A stretch of DNA of 64,000 nucleotides from Brasenia schreberi (Eukaryota > Streptophyta > Magnoliopsida > Nymphaeales > Cabombaceae): positions 35,459,001-35,523,000 of the forward strand of contig JAYKKT010000091.1 in assembly GCA_036023115.1 (NCBI GenBank), given 5' to 3'. The notes under the pieces were generated by a model, which did not search any database, was not told the DNA's origin, and saw nothing but the letters and a program-made list of their open reading frames with translations. Below, in pieces: positions 11,729 through 22,541 of the stretch. Position numbers and translations under genes: made by a program. The stretch's first letter is position 1. Every line of letters begins with the position of its first letter.

Positions 11729-12322
11729 TACTTGGTGCATTCAAAAGCAAAAAGTTTCATTCCGCTTATCTATTTCAGATCTTATCCGACCCGAAAAGAG
11801 CTGCTCGTAGCTTGTTTGTCAATCAAAGAGTTGATTGTGTTTGGTGTCTCAGTCTGCTCAAGTCACAAGATGGGCACGACTCGAGCTATACGAGCTTTAA
11901 GACATAACTATTAGAGCTTGGTATTTTTATTTTAAATTTTGATGGCTTAATTACATTAGGCAACCCAATTAGTTGGGTTGGCATAGTTTCCTAACACATT
12001 TGTATATGAAAGTATATACATAATTAAATAAACTTATATGAGCCAAGACGAACTGGACTCGTATTGTTCATGTTCATCCAATTTTTCAAGCCATTTCCGG
12101 CAGAGAACTGAGCCAAACTTGGACGAGGTCATCATGAACCTAACCATGCCGAGCCACAAGCTACTAGGTTCGTTTCTCAGACCTATTATGAGAAGGATTC
12201 GACCCGGATCTGAACATTTATCGATGGATCATAACCCCTAATGGGTACGGGTCGGGTCGGCTTAACACTTACCCGAACCGTTTGATTAGTCCAATGGTTG
12301 CCTTTGTGGCATCGTTCCACGC
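11729..12322 (+). other. intergenic DNA upstream of the RRM gene
   Basis: No gene is recognised. A small perfect-stem hairpin (8-bp CAACCCAA stem, 4-base loop) lies at 11961-11980, and an interspersed repeat rich in ACCCG/CGGGT words at about 12190-12280. Confidence 0.4.
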
Positions 12323-12369
12323 TATAAAGGCCATCTGCGATCTTTGCGTCGCTGGAGCAATTTAGGGTT
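12323..12369 (+). promoter_or_regulatory. TATA box and telo-box of the hnRNP Q-like gene
   Basis: TATAAAG at 12323-12329 is followed about 35 bases on by TTAGGGTT (12362-12369), a telo-box as found just downstream of the start site in many plant genes for ribosomal and RNA-binding proteins. The first ATG of the gene is at 12507, giving a 5' UTR of roughly 150 bases. The motifs are visible; their activity is inferred. Confidence 0.6.
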
Positions 12370-13545
12370 TTAGCATCTGTTTGTTCTTCGCTCGGGCTTC
12401 CCTCTTTCCTTTCCCGCTGCGGTATCTGTCGTATAGGGTTGTTCTCCTGTGCTGTTCCCTTATATTCCTTGGGAGTTCGTTGCCGGCTGCTTGAAGAAAG
12501 CGAGCGATGCCTCCTCGCTCGGCGAAGAAGGTGACGGCCGGTCCGGTGCCGAGGAGATCCACCGGGAGAACGTCGAAGACCCCTCAGAAGCAGCCGGAGA
12601 CGGCTCCTGAGCCTGCCACAGTCGAGGAAGAGGTCGTTGAGGAGGTGACTGTGATCCCCGTGGAAAATCCGCCGGAGCCGCAGAGCATTGCAGACTCTAA
12701 AGGTAGGTTGCTGTTGTATCATTAATTTCGCCTTGTCTGGGCGGTGTTCAGAAATTTGGACTTCTCATCGAGTTTTTTTTTAATTTGTTGGTGCGATTGT
12801 CCGTGAGATGAAGCGTTTATTTGATCATGTGAATGTGTAGGATCAATTTTGATCGCTGTTTTTTTATTAATGTTGCGTTCAGTGTTTGCTTGATTCCTAT
12901 GAGGTTTCAAAAACTCGATCCCCAAAGGATTCTTAAATTCGAACATTGGCGGGGATTGTTTTCCTGAAGTCCTGTTTATGCATGAAATGGTACAAGGGTT
13001 GTCAGATTTCTTCCATTGGAAGTTGATACTCGGTGCTTTAATAGTTCTTTTCCTTTTTTTATTGCATTGGCTGTCATGCATAGCATACGTGCTCATCTGA
13101 ATTTCATAATCAATTTTTGTGACTGCTAAAGGCAGTTGCTTTAATTCCGTCTCTTCTACAGTTCTACTTCTTCTTGGCGGTATGACGTAGACATTGCGCG
13201 CATGTGTGTGTGTCAGTGGGGCTGGGGGGATTGGGCTAAAGGTACAATAATGTGACAGTTGGACAAGAATTTGAAACAATTTGTAGAAGCAGACATGACG
13301 CACCCACAGCAACTTGCTCGGATAATGTATAAGCATGTACAATGCAAGGGAATACATAAAAGCATTTTTTTCAAACGATAATACAAGGGACTACATAATC
13401 CACAAACATGAACTCCTCTCGGTTGACACCCATTAGTCGTCGTGACATACCCATTTTATTTTTCATAAGCTGTTACTTGTTGGTATAGGTAGAGCTACAT
13501 AGCGCCCACATATCTATCCATTTTGGATTTCTATCTAGCAAGATC

Positions 13546-13920
13546 TGTGAATAATTGTCGATCATCAAAGGTTGATGTTGCATCAATCAATATTACCGAG
13601 TCGCCGAGAGTCAAATGACATTCACTGACGAATGTCTATCTTCAAGAATGATTGACAAGAGCGGAAGTATACACAAAACGAATCAAGAAGCAGTGCAAGA
13701 CTGCATAATTTATTCATGGAATGAGGTCTTATTTATAGACACTTTACAAGAGGCAAGTAAGTAGCAAGAAGCAAGATCATCAAATGGGCTGAACTAGTGC
13801 TGGCCGGCCAGCACTAGTCGTTGGGATCCAACGGCTAGTTGCTGGCTGGGCCAGCACTAGCCGTTGGGTAGCTCCAACGGCTACTAGCCGTTGGGGCTTC
13901 CCAACGGTATTACATTAACA
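13546..13920 (-). repeat. 3' LTR of the young Copia
   Basis: 375 bp, TG...CA ends on the plus strand as written. It is identical to the partner LTR at 18106-18480. It contains several CCAACGGCTA/TAGCCGTTGG words arranged as small inverted repeats (13815-13910), which could fold in the transcript's untranslated region. Confidence 0.95.
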
Positions 13921-13933
13921 CCCCCCCTCAAAC

Positions 13934-16252
13934 TTACGGGGTATACACTGAAAGTTTGTCTAATAAAAACTGAAATCGAGAAGCTGAAAGAGATTTGGTG
14001 AAAAAGTCTGCGAGCTGCATCTCAGATGTGACATAACAAAGTGAGATCTTCTTATTTAGACACTCTTCTCGAACAAAGTGACAGTCCATCTCGATGTGCT
14101 TCGTCCTCTCATGAAAAGTGTTATTGGAGGCAATGTACATGGCACTTTTGTTGTCACAATACATGATGGCGGGGTGTTTGACCTGAACGCCCATGTCTGC
14201 TAGAAGGGATGTGATCCAAGAAATCTCCATCGCAGCTGTAGCCATGGCTCGATATTCAGCTTCTGTGGATGAGAGGGACACCTTCTGTTGCTTTTTACAC
14301 TTCCAAGAAACAAGAGATTCACCTAAAAACACACAAAAACCAGTGGTAGAGTGTCTATTGTTGACATCTCCACCCCAATCAGCATCCGTATATATAGATA
14401 AATCAAAAGATGAAGAGGAAGTTAAGAGGACCCCCTTGTGAGCAGTGTTTCTAATATATCGAATAATTCGCAAAACAGCACTCATATGGACAGAAGTAGG
14501 TGCCTGTTGAAATTGACTGGCTGTGTGTACTGCATGAGAAATGTCTGGTCTAGTAATGGTGAGATAAGTGAGTGCACCTATAAGCTGTCGATAAGGGGTG
14601 GGATCTTCTAATTTCTCACCATCTGTGGAACGCAGTTTGGTGCCTAGGACTTCGGGTGTGTCAACAACCTTAGTATCTGTAATCCCAGATCTTTCAACAA
14701 TATCGTTAGCAAATTTGGTTTGAGACATAAAGTATCCACAACTATTTTTGGTTATCTCAATACCTAAAAAGTAATTCAGCAAACCCAAGTCTTTCATATC
14801 AAATTCGTGATGCAGATTAAGTTTAACTTCAGCAATTCCCACTTCATCACTTCCTGTGATGATCATGTCATCCACATACAAAAGCAAGATAACAATACCA
14901 GATTGTGTTTTGCGTACAAATAATGCAGTATCAGTATAGCAAGTCACAAAATTATGCAAATGCATGAATTTTTCAAATCGATCAAACCAAGCTTTTGGAG
15001 CTTGTTTCAGACCGTACAAGGCTTTTCGTAATTTAAGAGCATGACCAAGAGGGAGAGTAATGCCAGGAGGAGGACTCATGAAGACTTCTTCATTCAAGTA
15101 ACCGTTCAAAAAAGCATTCTTGACATCAAGTTGGTATATATTCCATTTTTTTATTGCACTAATGGTAATGAGAATTCTAATCGTGGTCATTCTAGCTACT
15201 GGGGCAAACGTTTCATCATAGTCAATTCCATATTCTTGGGCATAACCTTTAGCAACTAATCTAGCCTTGTATCTCTCAATGTGCCCGTTGCTGTGAGTTT
15301 TGATTTTATATACCCATCGACATCCAATGACTTTCTTATCTTTAGGCAGGGGTGCAACTATCCATGTCTGAGCCTTGTCTAGGGCGTTGAGTTCATCTTT
15401 CATAGCATCTTCCCATTCTGGAATACCTTTAGCTTGATGATAGAACCTAGGTTCCTTTACTTGACGAAGGGTGGCAATCAAATTTCTTCGTTGTGGTTCA
15501 AAAGATTCATATGACACAAATCGCTGAGGTGGTCTTGAAGCCCTGGGTTCAAAGCTTGTAATATCAGGTTCAGTGTGGGCGTAATGGGTTGTTCTAGGTC
15601 GTCTGGGATAATTTGAGGGAAAGGGTTCAACAATTGACCGAGTATCAACAGTGGTGTGTGAAACATCATTGTTTTCAACATGATCTTCTTGAATGTCTTG
15701 ATGATCTACTGAGTCACAATCATTATCTTCTTCTAACTCAAAAATATCTTTAGGAATGAAAGGTTCCGAATTTTCCAAGGATTTGGACTCATAATAAATG
15801 TCATTCTCAAAGAATTTCACATCCTTGGACACATACAATTTGTCTGCTATAGGATCAAAACACCTATATCCTTTTTTGTCAATGCCATAACCAAGAAAAA
15901 CACATTCAATAGCTCTAGGTGACAATTTGTCATTCTTGTCTGTATACACAAAACATCTACATCCAAAAACCCTAAGTCTTTCATAATATGGAGGGATGTT
16001 ATACAATTTTTCGAAAGGTGAAGTATTCTCAAGGTTAGATGAAGGCATTCTATTTATAAGATATATGGCGGTAAGAGTAGCTTCGGCCCATAAGAATTTA
16101 GGAACCTTACTAGCAATTAACATAGTTCTACAAGTTTCAATAATATGCCTATGTTTTCGTTCTGCTAGACCATTTTGTTGAGGTGTTTTAGTGCATGATT
16201 TTTGGTGAATAATACCATTAGTTTCAATAAAGTTATGAAATTCATTAGACAT
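13934..16252 (-). CDS. Copia pol, second part: integrase C-half, RT, RNase H
   Basis: A 772-aa open frame on the minus strand. It opens inside the integrase core with the QQNGLAERKHRHI block typical of Copia integrase, then the acidic linker, the RT domain with WVYKIKTHSNG, LDVKNAFLNG and the catalytic YVDDMIITG (D-D pair), and ends with RNase H: YTDADWGGD, LSSTEAEYRAM and ERTKHIEMDCHFVRE. All catalytic blocks are intact. The start methionine given by the open frame is internal: upstream coding continues in another frame in 16299-17988, and one missing base near 16298 separates them. Normally Copia encodes gag and pol as one polyprotein. Confidence 0.92.
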   Translation of the reverse strand: MSNEFHNFIETNGIIHQKSCTKTPQQNGLAERKHRHIIETCRTMLIASKVPKFLWAEATLTAIYLINRMPSSNLENTSPFEKLYNIPPYYERLRVFGCRCFVYTDKNDKLSPRAIECVFLGYGIDKKGYRCFDPIADKLYVSKDVKFFENDIYYESKSLENSEPFIPKDIFELEEDNDCDSVDHQDIQEDHVENNDVSHTTVDTRSIVEPFPSNYPRRPRTTHYAHTEPDITSFEPRASRPPQRFVSYESFEPQRRNLIATLRQVKEPRFYHQAKGIPEWEDAMKDELNALDKAQTWIVAPLPKDKKVIGCRWVYKIKTHSNGHIERYKARLVAKGYAQEYGIDYDETFAPVARMTTIRILITISAIKKWNIYQLDVKNAFLNGYLNEEVFMSPPPGITLPLGHALKLRKALYGLKQAPKAWFDRFEKFMHLHNFVTCYTDTALFVRKTQSGIVILLLYVDDMIITGSDEVGIAEVKLNLHHEFDMKDLGLLNYFLGIEITKNSCGYFMSQTKFANDIVERSGITDTKVVDTPEVLGTKLRSTDGEKLEDPTPYRQLIGALTYLTITRPDISHAVHTASQFQQAPTSVHMSAVLRIIRYIRNTAHKGVLLTSSSSFDLSIYTDADWGGDVNNRHSTTGFCVFLGESLVSWKCKKQQKVSLSSTEAEYRAMATAAMEISWITSLLADMGVQVKHPAIMYCDNKSAMYIASNNTFHERTKHIEMDCHFVREECLNKKISLCYVTSEMQLADFFTKSLSASRFQFLLDKLSVYTP

Positions 16253-17988
16253 GTACTCTCCTCCCGAATCGGATCTAAAGATTTTAATGGTTGCTCCAAA
16301 TTGGTTTTGATCATGTTACAAAATATTACAAATTTTTCAAATACTTCGAATTTGTGTTTTAAAAGATATATCCATGTAAATCGAGTAAAGTCATCCACAA
16401 AAATCACATAGTATTGCAATCCTCCTTTAGAAACAATGGGCGCGGGGCCCCAAACATCCGAATGTATTAAATCAAAAGCTTTCTTTGGTACATAATTTCT
16501 TTCTCCAAATGGAAGATGATGCATTTTTCCAATAAGACAATCTTTACATTCAAAATTTTTCTCTCTAATGCTTTTCATCAAAGGAATGTTACACATCTTT
16601 TGAGAGTTCAAGTGTCCAAGTCTTTTATGCCATAGTCTAGCATCTTGGGTTATGTTACAAAAACCCGAATTTGGCATAACAAGATAGTCCATTTTGTATA
16701 GTCCACTTTCTCTATGGCCTTGACCAATCACCTTCTTCGATAGGTGATCCTGCACCACACAATGTTGGGATGAGAAAGTGATTATACAGTTGTTATCACA
16801 TATTTGAGCAACCGAAAGTAGATTTAAATTTAGCTTAGGTATAAAACTTACATTTTGAATTTTAAAGTCTTGTTTTTCAAGGTTTCCTAATTTTTTGATT
16901 TGGAGTTTTGTTCCATCGGCCGTAAACACATGTTTTCCAATGGTTTCACAAGAATTAACCAAAGAATCTTCACTATGTGTCATATGAAAAGATGCACCAG
17001 AATCTAAAAACCAAGACATACCTTGCGAAGTAGATAGAGCATTCCCGGAGATGCTTGCTTTTTCTTTAAAAATTTCTTCTATGTACGCTTTTATGTTGTT
17101 GGGTAAGACACCTCCTTCTTCCACGGTTCCCACGTTTCCACCCCTTTTTCGGAGTAGAGGACAAGTGGTTTTAATGTGTCCACTTTCCTTGCAATAATGG
17201 CAAATTGTATCCTTGTTAGGCCATGGTCCCGTGGGCTTCTTGAATGTGCCTTCATTGTTCTTGGTATGTGGAGGCTTGTAAGTCTTCAAATTTGCTCCGG
17301 GTCTTGATGCGGCAAGTACTGCTTCTTTTGCAACATGCATGTTTTTCAATCTTGTTTCCTCCATAACAAGATCGGCAAGAAAGGTATCCCCTCTAGGTCT
17401 AGGTTTCCTATGTATAAGGCTTGATCTAATGTTTTCAAATTCGTCTCTTAGACCACGCATAAACAAGAAAAAATATTGATTTTCCAAAAATTCTTGAAAT
17501 TCGTCTAGTTTGTGAAGTTTTCCAAATTTGTCAAAACTCCTTAATTGAGTCCAAAGTTCCGAAAATGCATTGTGATAATCCCTAATGCTTAGGTTCTCTT
17601 GTTTGAGCATAATCATTCTTTCCATAAGATCAATTTGAAAGACAAAATCATCTTGAGAATGAAGCTTTTTCAAATATTCCCAAGTTTCAAACGCATTTTC
17701 AAAAGCATTAATCCGATTTCTAAGTTTTTCATCCACGTTTTGACAAATGATCCATGTGATTTTTGCATTCATTTTTTCCCACAATTTCAAATCGGTTTTG
17801 AATTTCTCATGTGCTTTGATGATTTCATCATCATCTAAGCCATCAATGTCCAAAATTGGTTCTTTTATAGTCCCATCAATGTAATCCCAAAAATCTTTTG
17901 ATAAAAAATATTTTTTCATTGTTCTAGCCCAACTTTGATAACTTTTTGGGTCTAGAATACATCTAAACGACTCATTTTTGCCTTCCAT
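16165..17988 (-). CDS. Copia gag, protease and integrase N-half
   Basis: Open on the minus strand from the LTR side. I choose the ATG at 17988 (MEGKNESFRC) because the open frame upstream runs back across the primer-binding site into the LTR. Gag contains the typical KYFLSKDFWDYIDGT and LMERMIMLKQENLSIRDYHN segments and a zinc knuckle C-X2-C-X4-H-X4-C (CHYCKESGHIKTTC). The protease motif is WFLDSGASFHMT (active-site DSG). Integrase follows with its H-H-C-C zinc finger (WHKRLGHLN, CKDCLIGK) and the first catalytic Asp in LIHSDVWGPAP. After about 16298 the frame is wrong, so the last 40-odd residues of the open frame are not authentic. Confidence 0.9.
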   Translation of the reverse strand: MEGKNESFRCILDPKSYQSWARTMKKYFLSKDFWDYIDGTIKEPILDIDGLDDDEIIKAHEKFKTDLKLWEKMNAKITWIICQNVDEKLRNRINAFENAFETWEYLKKLHSQDDFVFQIDLMERMIMLKQENLSIRDYHNAFSELWTQLRSFDKFGKLHKLDEFQEFLENQYFFLFMRGLRDEFENIRSSLIHRKPRPRGDTFLADLVMEETRLKNMHVAKEAVLAASRPGANLKTYKPPHTKNNEGTFKKPTGPWPNKDTICHYCKESGHIKTTCPLLRKRGGNVGTVEEGGVLPNNIKAYIEEIFKEKASISGNALSTSQGMSWFLDSGASFHMTHSEDSLVNSCETIGKHVFTADGTKLQIKKLGNLEKQDFKIQNVSFIPKLNLNLLSVAQICDNNCIITFSSQHCVVQDHLSKKVIGQGHRESGLYKMDYLVMPNSGFCNITQDARLWHKRLGHLNSQKMCNIPLMKSIREKNFECKDCLIGKMHHLPFGERNYVPKKAFDLIHSDVWGPAPIVSKGGLQYYVIFVDDFTRFTWIYLLKHKFEVFEKFVIFCNMIKTNLEQPLKSLDPIREESTCLMNFITLLKLMVLFTKNHALKHLNKMV

Positions 17989-18093
17989 TTGTGCAAAAAA
18001 TGAATATTTAAGACTAACCTCAAGTTTGATGCAAATCTTCAATTTTTGCACTTTCGGCACGCTTCCCGATGCACTCGTTTTCTTCGATCCGAG

Positions 18094-18105
18094 GCTCTGA
18101 TACCA
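18094..18105 (-). other. primer-binding site of the young Copia
   Basis: On the minus strand TGGTATCAGAGC lies directly next to the 5' LTR. This is complementary to the 3' end of plant initiator tRNA-Met, the usual Copia primer. Confidence 0.9.
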
Positions 18106-18480
18106 TGTGAATAATTGTCGATCATCAAAGGTTGATGTTGCATCAATCAATATTACCGAGTCGCCGAGAGTCAAATGACATTCACTGACGAATGTCTATC
18201 TTCAAGAATGATTGACAAGAGCGGAAGTATACACAAAACGAATCAAGAAGCAGTGCAAGACTGCATAATTTATTCATGGAATGAGGTCTTATTTATAGAC
18301 ACTTTACAAGAGGCAAGTAAGTAGCAAGAAGCAAGATCATCAAATGGGCTGAACTAGTGCTGGCCGGCCAGCACTAGTCGTTGGGATCCAACGGCTAGTT
18401 GCTGGCTGGGCCAGCACTAGCCGTTGGGTAGCTCCAACGGCTACTAGCCGTTGGGGCTTCCCAACGGTATTACATTAACA
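18106..18480 (-). repeat. 5' LTR of the young Copia
   Basis: 375 bp, identical to 13546-13920. Because the element is on the minus strand, this is the promoter-bearing LTR. Confidence 0.95.
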
Positions 18481-21282
18481 AGATCCTCATCTAATTCAAG
18501 CAGCCTTAGTTATTTTTTATCTAGCATGAACATCTAGCGACAAAAACTAAAAAGGTGTAGTTACTTTGTTGTCACCTTCTCTTTTACATCTTTTCCCGTC
18601 AGTTCTTCCAAAACAAAAGTGTCGAGATGAGGAACTTTTTGGGGGCTAGAAGTGGTATACCATATCATTATACAATTTATCAGAAGTTATGCGTGGCAGT
18701 GTGTATTCTATCCTAGCTGCACGTGGGAAGATTCTATAGCTTAAAAGCCTATAATTCGACCAATGTGTGTTTTGGCAGTAATTTTTTGGCCACTATTCCT
18801 GGCTTGCTCAAAACAACATTACTATCTGGAACAAAATCAAGTTAGTTTTGCTCAATTCTATGAACAATAATGGAAGATGGTTGTATTTTATTTACTCAAC
18901 AGAGGTAGAACTCAAAGCAAGTTATGATGACTATGATAAAGGAGAACGTTTAGAGTTGGAGGATAATGAGCCAGAATCTGAACCTGAAGAGGATGTCGGT
19001 ATTGAGGATGCTACTGAGGATGATCTGAGGAAGGTTTTCAGTGAAGTTGGGGTGGTTATTGAAGTCAGGCTGATGATGAATCCTCTGACTAAAAAGAACA
19101 AGGGATTTGCATTCTTGCGTTTTGAAACTGTTGAACAAGCAAAAAGAGCAATAGCAGAGCTCAAAAATCCAGTGGTAATCATTGATCTTCTCATGGTTAG
19201 AGCGGATTTAAAGTTGTTAGCATATTAAATTTGTTTTCATCACTGCAATTTCAGATTAACGGCAAACAATGTGGTGTTGCTCCAAGTCAGGACAGTGATA
19301 CTCTCTATTTGGGTAACATATGCAAGACATGGACAAAGGAAGCTGATATGTTTATTGCGCCAACTTCATGCCCATGAGAAACATGATTGTCCCCCTACTG
19401 AAGCTGTGTATGTGTGCGAACTTTGAATGGGTTAACTTCCAATTTGAGTACTCTTTTGTCTTGTTCGTTCCTTGCTGGTTCTCATGCTGTCTTAGTTATG
19501 GCCTCCTCTCTGTCTATAAATATACATGTATGTATATGCACACATGTGTTTGCGTGTGTATAAACATGCAGCTGTGATGCACAACTGAATGCTTTTGGTT
19601 CAGATTCCAAAGAATACCTAATGCATAATAACCACCCAATCTTTTCTCCTTTTGTTTTTCCAGGTTAAGACAGTTTTTGTGGATGGTCTCCCCCGCATCA
19701 TGGGATGAGGAGCGTGTGATGGGGTATGTTAAGAAGTTTGGGGAGATTGAGAAAATTGAGCTTGCACGCAATATGCCATCTGCAAAAAGAAAGGACTTTG
19801 GTTTTGTGACATTTGTCATCCATGATGCAGCAGTTGCATGTGCTGAAGGCATCAATAATGCTGAACTGGGTGAAGGTGATAGCAAGGTCTGCTAAACTGT
19901 TCCATTTCTGCTTACTGTACTTGGTACCTTGGTCATTGTGATGGATTTGTAGTGTGGTTGGTGTCAAATCTGGAGGAGTGTCAATTCACAAGGACAATCA
20001 GAACACTCATACAAATAACTTTGTTTATGATTAGTGATTCTAACCTGGCCTGTATGCTGATACTTGATTGCACAAAACAAGTTATTACACTCATGAGACC
20101 TGACATGACCTTTCCCATAGGAGTTGATAATATACCCAATATGCCAACCTTTCTTATAAGTGTTAAAAACAAATTTTAGAGTTTTTGCTTTGGCAACTTG
20201 GAGGTTCAACATCCATCAGCCTTTTAGCATACTGACAAAGATAATTATGATCATAATATATTGTTGATAGGCATGATTACAATCACATGAAGCCTAGTAT
20301 GAGTTTGTCACCGGGATTGTTATAGATAAGATGAAGCTAGATATATGGATTTACTTTGCTTTGTATTTGTAAAAATTCTAATCTTCTGTTCTTCATCAAG
20401 CTAGTAATTGTTTTACTTCTAATCGTGCTAAAACATAATTGTTTTTCTTTGTTTGGTTCAGATAAAAGTTAGGGACCACATCAGAAAGGAAGAGGATTAA
20501 GACGAAGTGCTCGTGGAGATTATAGAATAGGAAGGGGTGCTATTCATGGGGGAAGGGCACCTTGGGGCCACAGTGCTTTACGTTTTGATTCTAGAAGATT
20601 TCCTGCTCGAATCCCCCGTCCTGTTATTGGTCGTGGGTCTCCTATTGGTTCACATGGTCTTAGAAGACCATTCCCCGTTAAGGATAGGCGACCTGTTGCA
20701 CCTCCACCTCCTGTGAGAGCAAGGCACTTGCCTCCACCAGAACGGTCATATGAGAGGAGGCTACCTAGTGTGATCACAGTATACAAATTTGTGTTCTCTT
20801 GGGAGAAATTGTTATTAATAGGTAAATGGGAGTCTTACACATGGCATTGTATTTTTCCTGCAGTTCCTGCATACCCAAGGAGCAGTTCAAAGAGGGACTA
20901 CGGTAGGCATGAAGATCTTTCTTTGAGAAATCGACCTTCAGAATTTGGACCAAGAGTACCTCTGGAGAGACGGCTGTCTTATAGAGATGACTACAGTCCG
21001 CGTGGCTACTCTGACCATGCAATTGAAAGTGCTCCTCGTAGTGTTCCAAGAAGGGCATATGACAATGAAGGCTACAGGCATCGGTTTGAACAGCCTCCAA
21101 GCTATCATGATGGACGAGGTCGTGATTATGATTCTGTTTCAGGCTCAAAGCGACCATATGCATCAATCGGAGGCCTACATTCAAGAATTTGTTGATTGTA
21201 TATCTATTTGAGTGTATTATGATATTTGATATCGGTGTTCCTTTCTGCATCTTCACAGGGTCTGTTGGTGGTAGTGAAGAAC

Positions 21283-22325
21283 CAGTGTTGTCCGACGTGT
21301 ATCGTATCGCGTATCGCTGGGCTCCACGATACGGGCGTATCGTATCGTATCGTACTTTAATATTAAAAAACTATAAAAATTATTTAAAAAATCAATAAAA
21401 TTAGTAAAAATCCGAAAAAAATCAAGAAAATTCTGGAAAATTTTGAAAAAATCTGGTAATTGCTTTAAATTCATATAATGCAAAGTTTAGCACAAATTGA
21501 ACATTTAATATTGAACAATTGCATCCAAAATTATATATTTTGAATCAAAAAATGAAATACATTTATATTTTACATATTGTAAATTTGTATCAGGATCATT
21601 AACTAAATAATCTTCATCTTCTCCTTGATGATGTTGTTGTACTTCAAATTAATTCATGCAATGTCTTCTTCAGTTAGTACTTAGGAGTGCATTTTCTTCG
21701 TTATCTTCCATAATTCACTCATGTAATATATCAAAATTAACAAACTGCTATCTTTGTACATGTAGTTGTCATATTTGCTAATTTTCATATGTGAGCAAAA
21801 CAAAGAGCTCCATTTCTTTGATTATTGAGTCTATGACACCTTAATGATGTTATATTATTACTTGATAATGTCCCCTTTTTCTCTTATTGGAGACTAGCTT
21901 TTTAACTAATGCATGAGCTTCATTTCTCACTTCACAGACTGAGTTAAGCCTCACACACATTGATCATGTTCAACTCAATGGAAGTCATGTAACGTGAACC
22001 TTAAAATAGTGAAGTTGTGAAATCCCTACTCAATGAACCGAGAGAACTAAATGTTTTTAATTGTTTACGATCTTATGAAATTAGAAACTGTTAGCAAAAA
22101 TATACCTAAAAGTTGTAACAGAAAGGGAAATGATTTTGTCATAATTTTTTTTTATACATTATTTTTATTAAATAAATGAAATTATAAACCCAAATTATAA
22201 GCATATTGGAGGATGCCTTTAAGGGAAGTGAAGAGAGGGAAAGAGAGGGCAGAAACATGCAAAAAAAAATTTGGAAAAAAAAAATTGGGCGTATCGTACG
22301 ATACGGTGCGATACGGATAACACTG
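21283..22325 (-). mobile_element. non-autonomous hAT element, copy 1
   Basis: 1,043 bp with terminal inverted repeats CAGTGTT...AACACTG and a perfect 8-bp target duplication TGAAGAAC (21275-21282 and 22326-22333), the hAT signature. Within about 80 bases of each end are repeated CGTATCG/CGATACG words (for example 21300-21358 and 22289-22315), which probably act as transposase-binding sites. It is inserted in exon 7 of the RRM gene. It carries no usable open frame. It is inverted relative to copies 2 and 3. Confidence 0.93.
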
Positions 22326-22541
22326 TGAAGAACTGTACTCTTCTTCAAGCTATAGGAGTGAATACCTTTCTAGAGGCGCTGACGAATGATTCTTGATAAA
22401 TTTGTTCTCTTAGAAAATTGATTGTTAGTTTATTCTAGATCTTTTATGTGTGCTTTATTTCACTTGCAGGTTTGTGGTTCTTATTCATCTCTCCACTCTA
22501 GCTGTGGATATGGTGGCAACGGATATTTAAGTGGCAGCGGC

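Larger units (their letters stand above)
13546..18480 (-). mobile_element. young Copia LTR retrotransposon, near-complete
   Basis: The element lies in intron 1 of the RRM gene, on the opposite strand, and is 4,935 bp long. It is flanked by the 5-bp target duplication AGATC (13541-13545 and 18481-18485). The two 375-bp LTRs (13546-13920 and 18106-18480) begin TGTGAATAATTG, end TACATTAACA and are identical base for base as far as I can read, so insertion is recent. The primer-binding site TGGTATCAGAGC adjoins the right-hand LTR (minus strand, 18094-18105), matching initiator tRNA-Met. The polypurine tract lies at 13921-13930. Gag, protease, integrase, RT and RNase H are all present; one single-base frameshift near 16298 splits pol. 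Confidence 0.96.
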
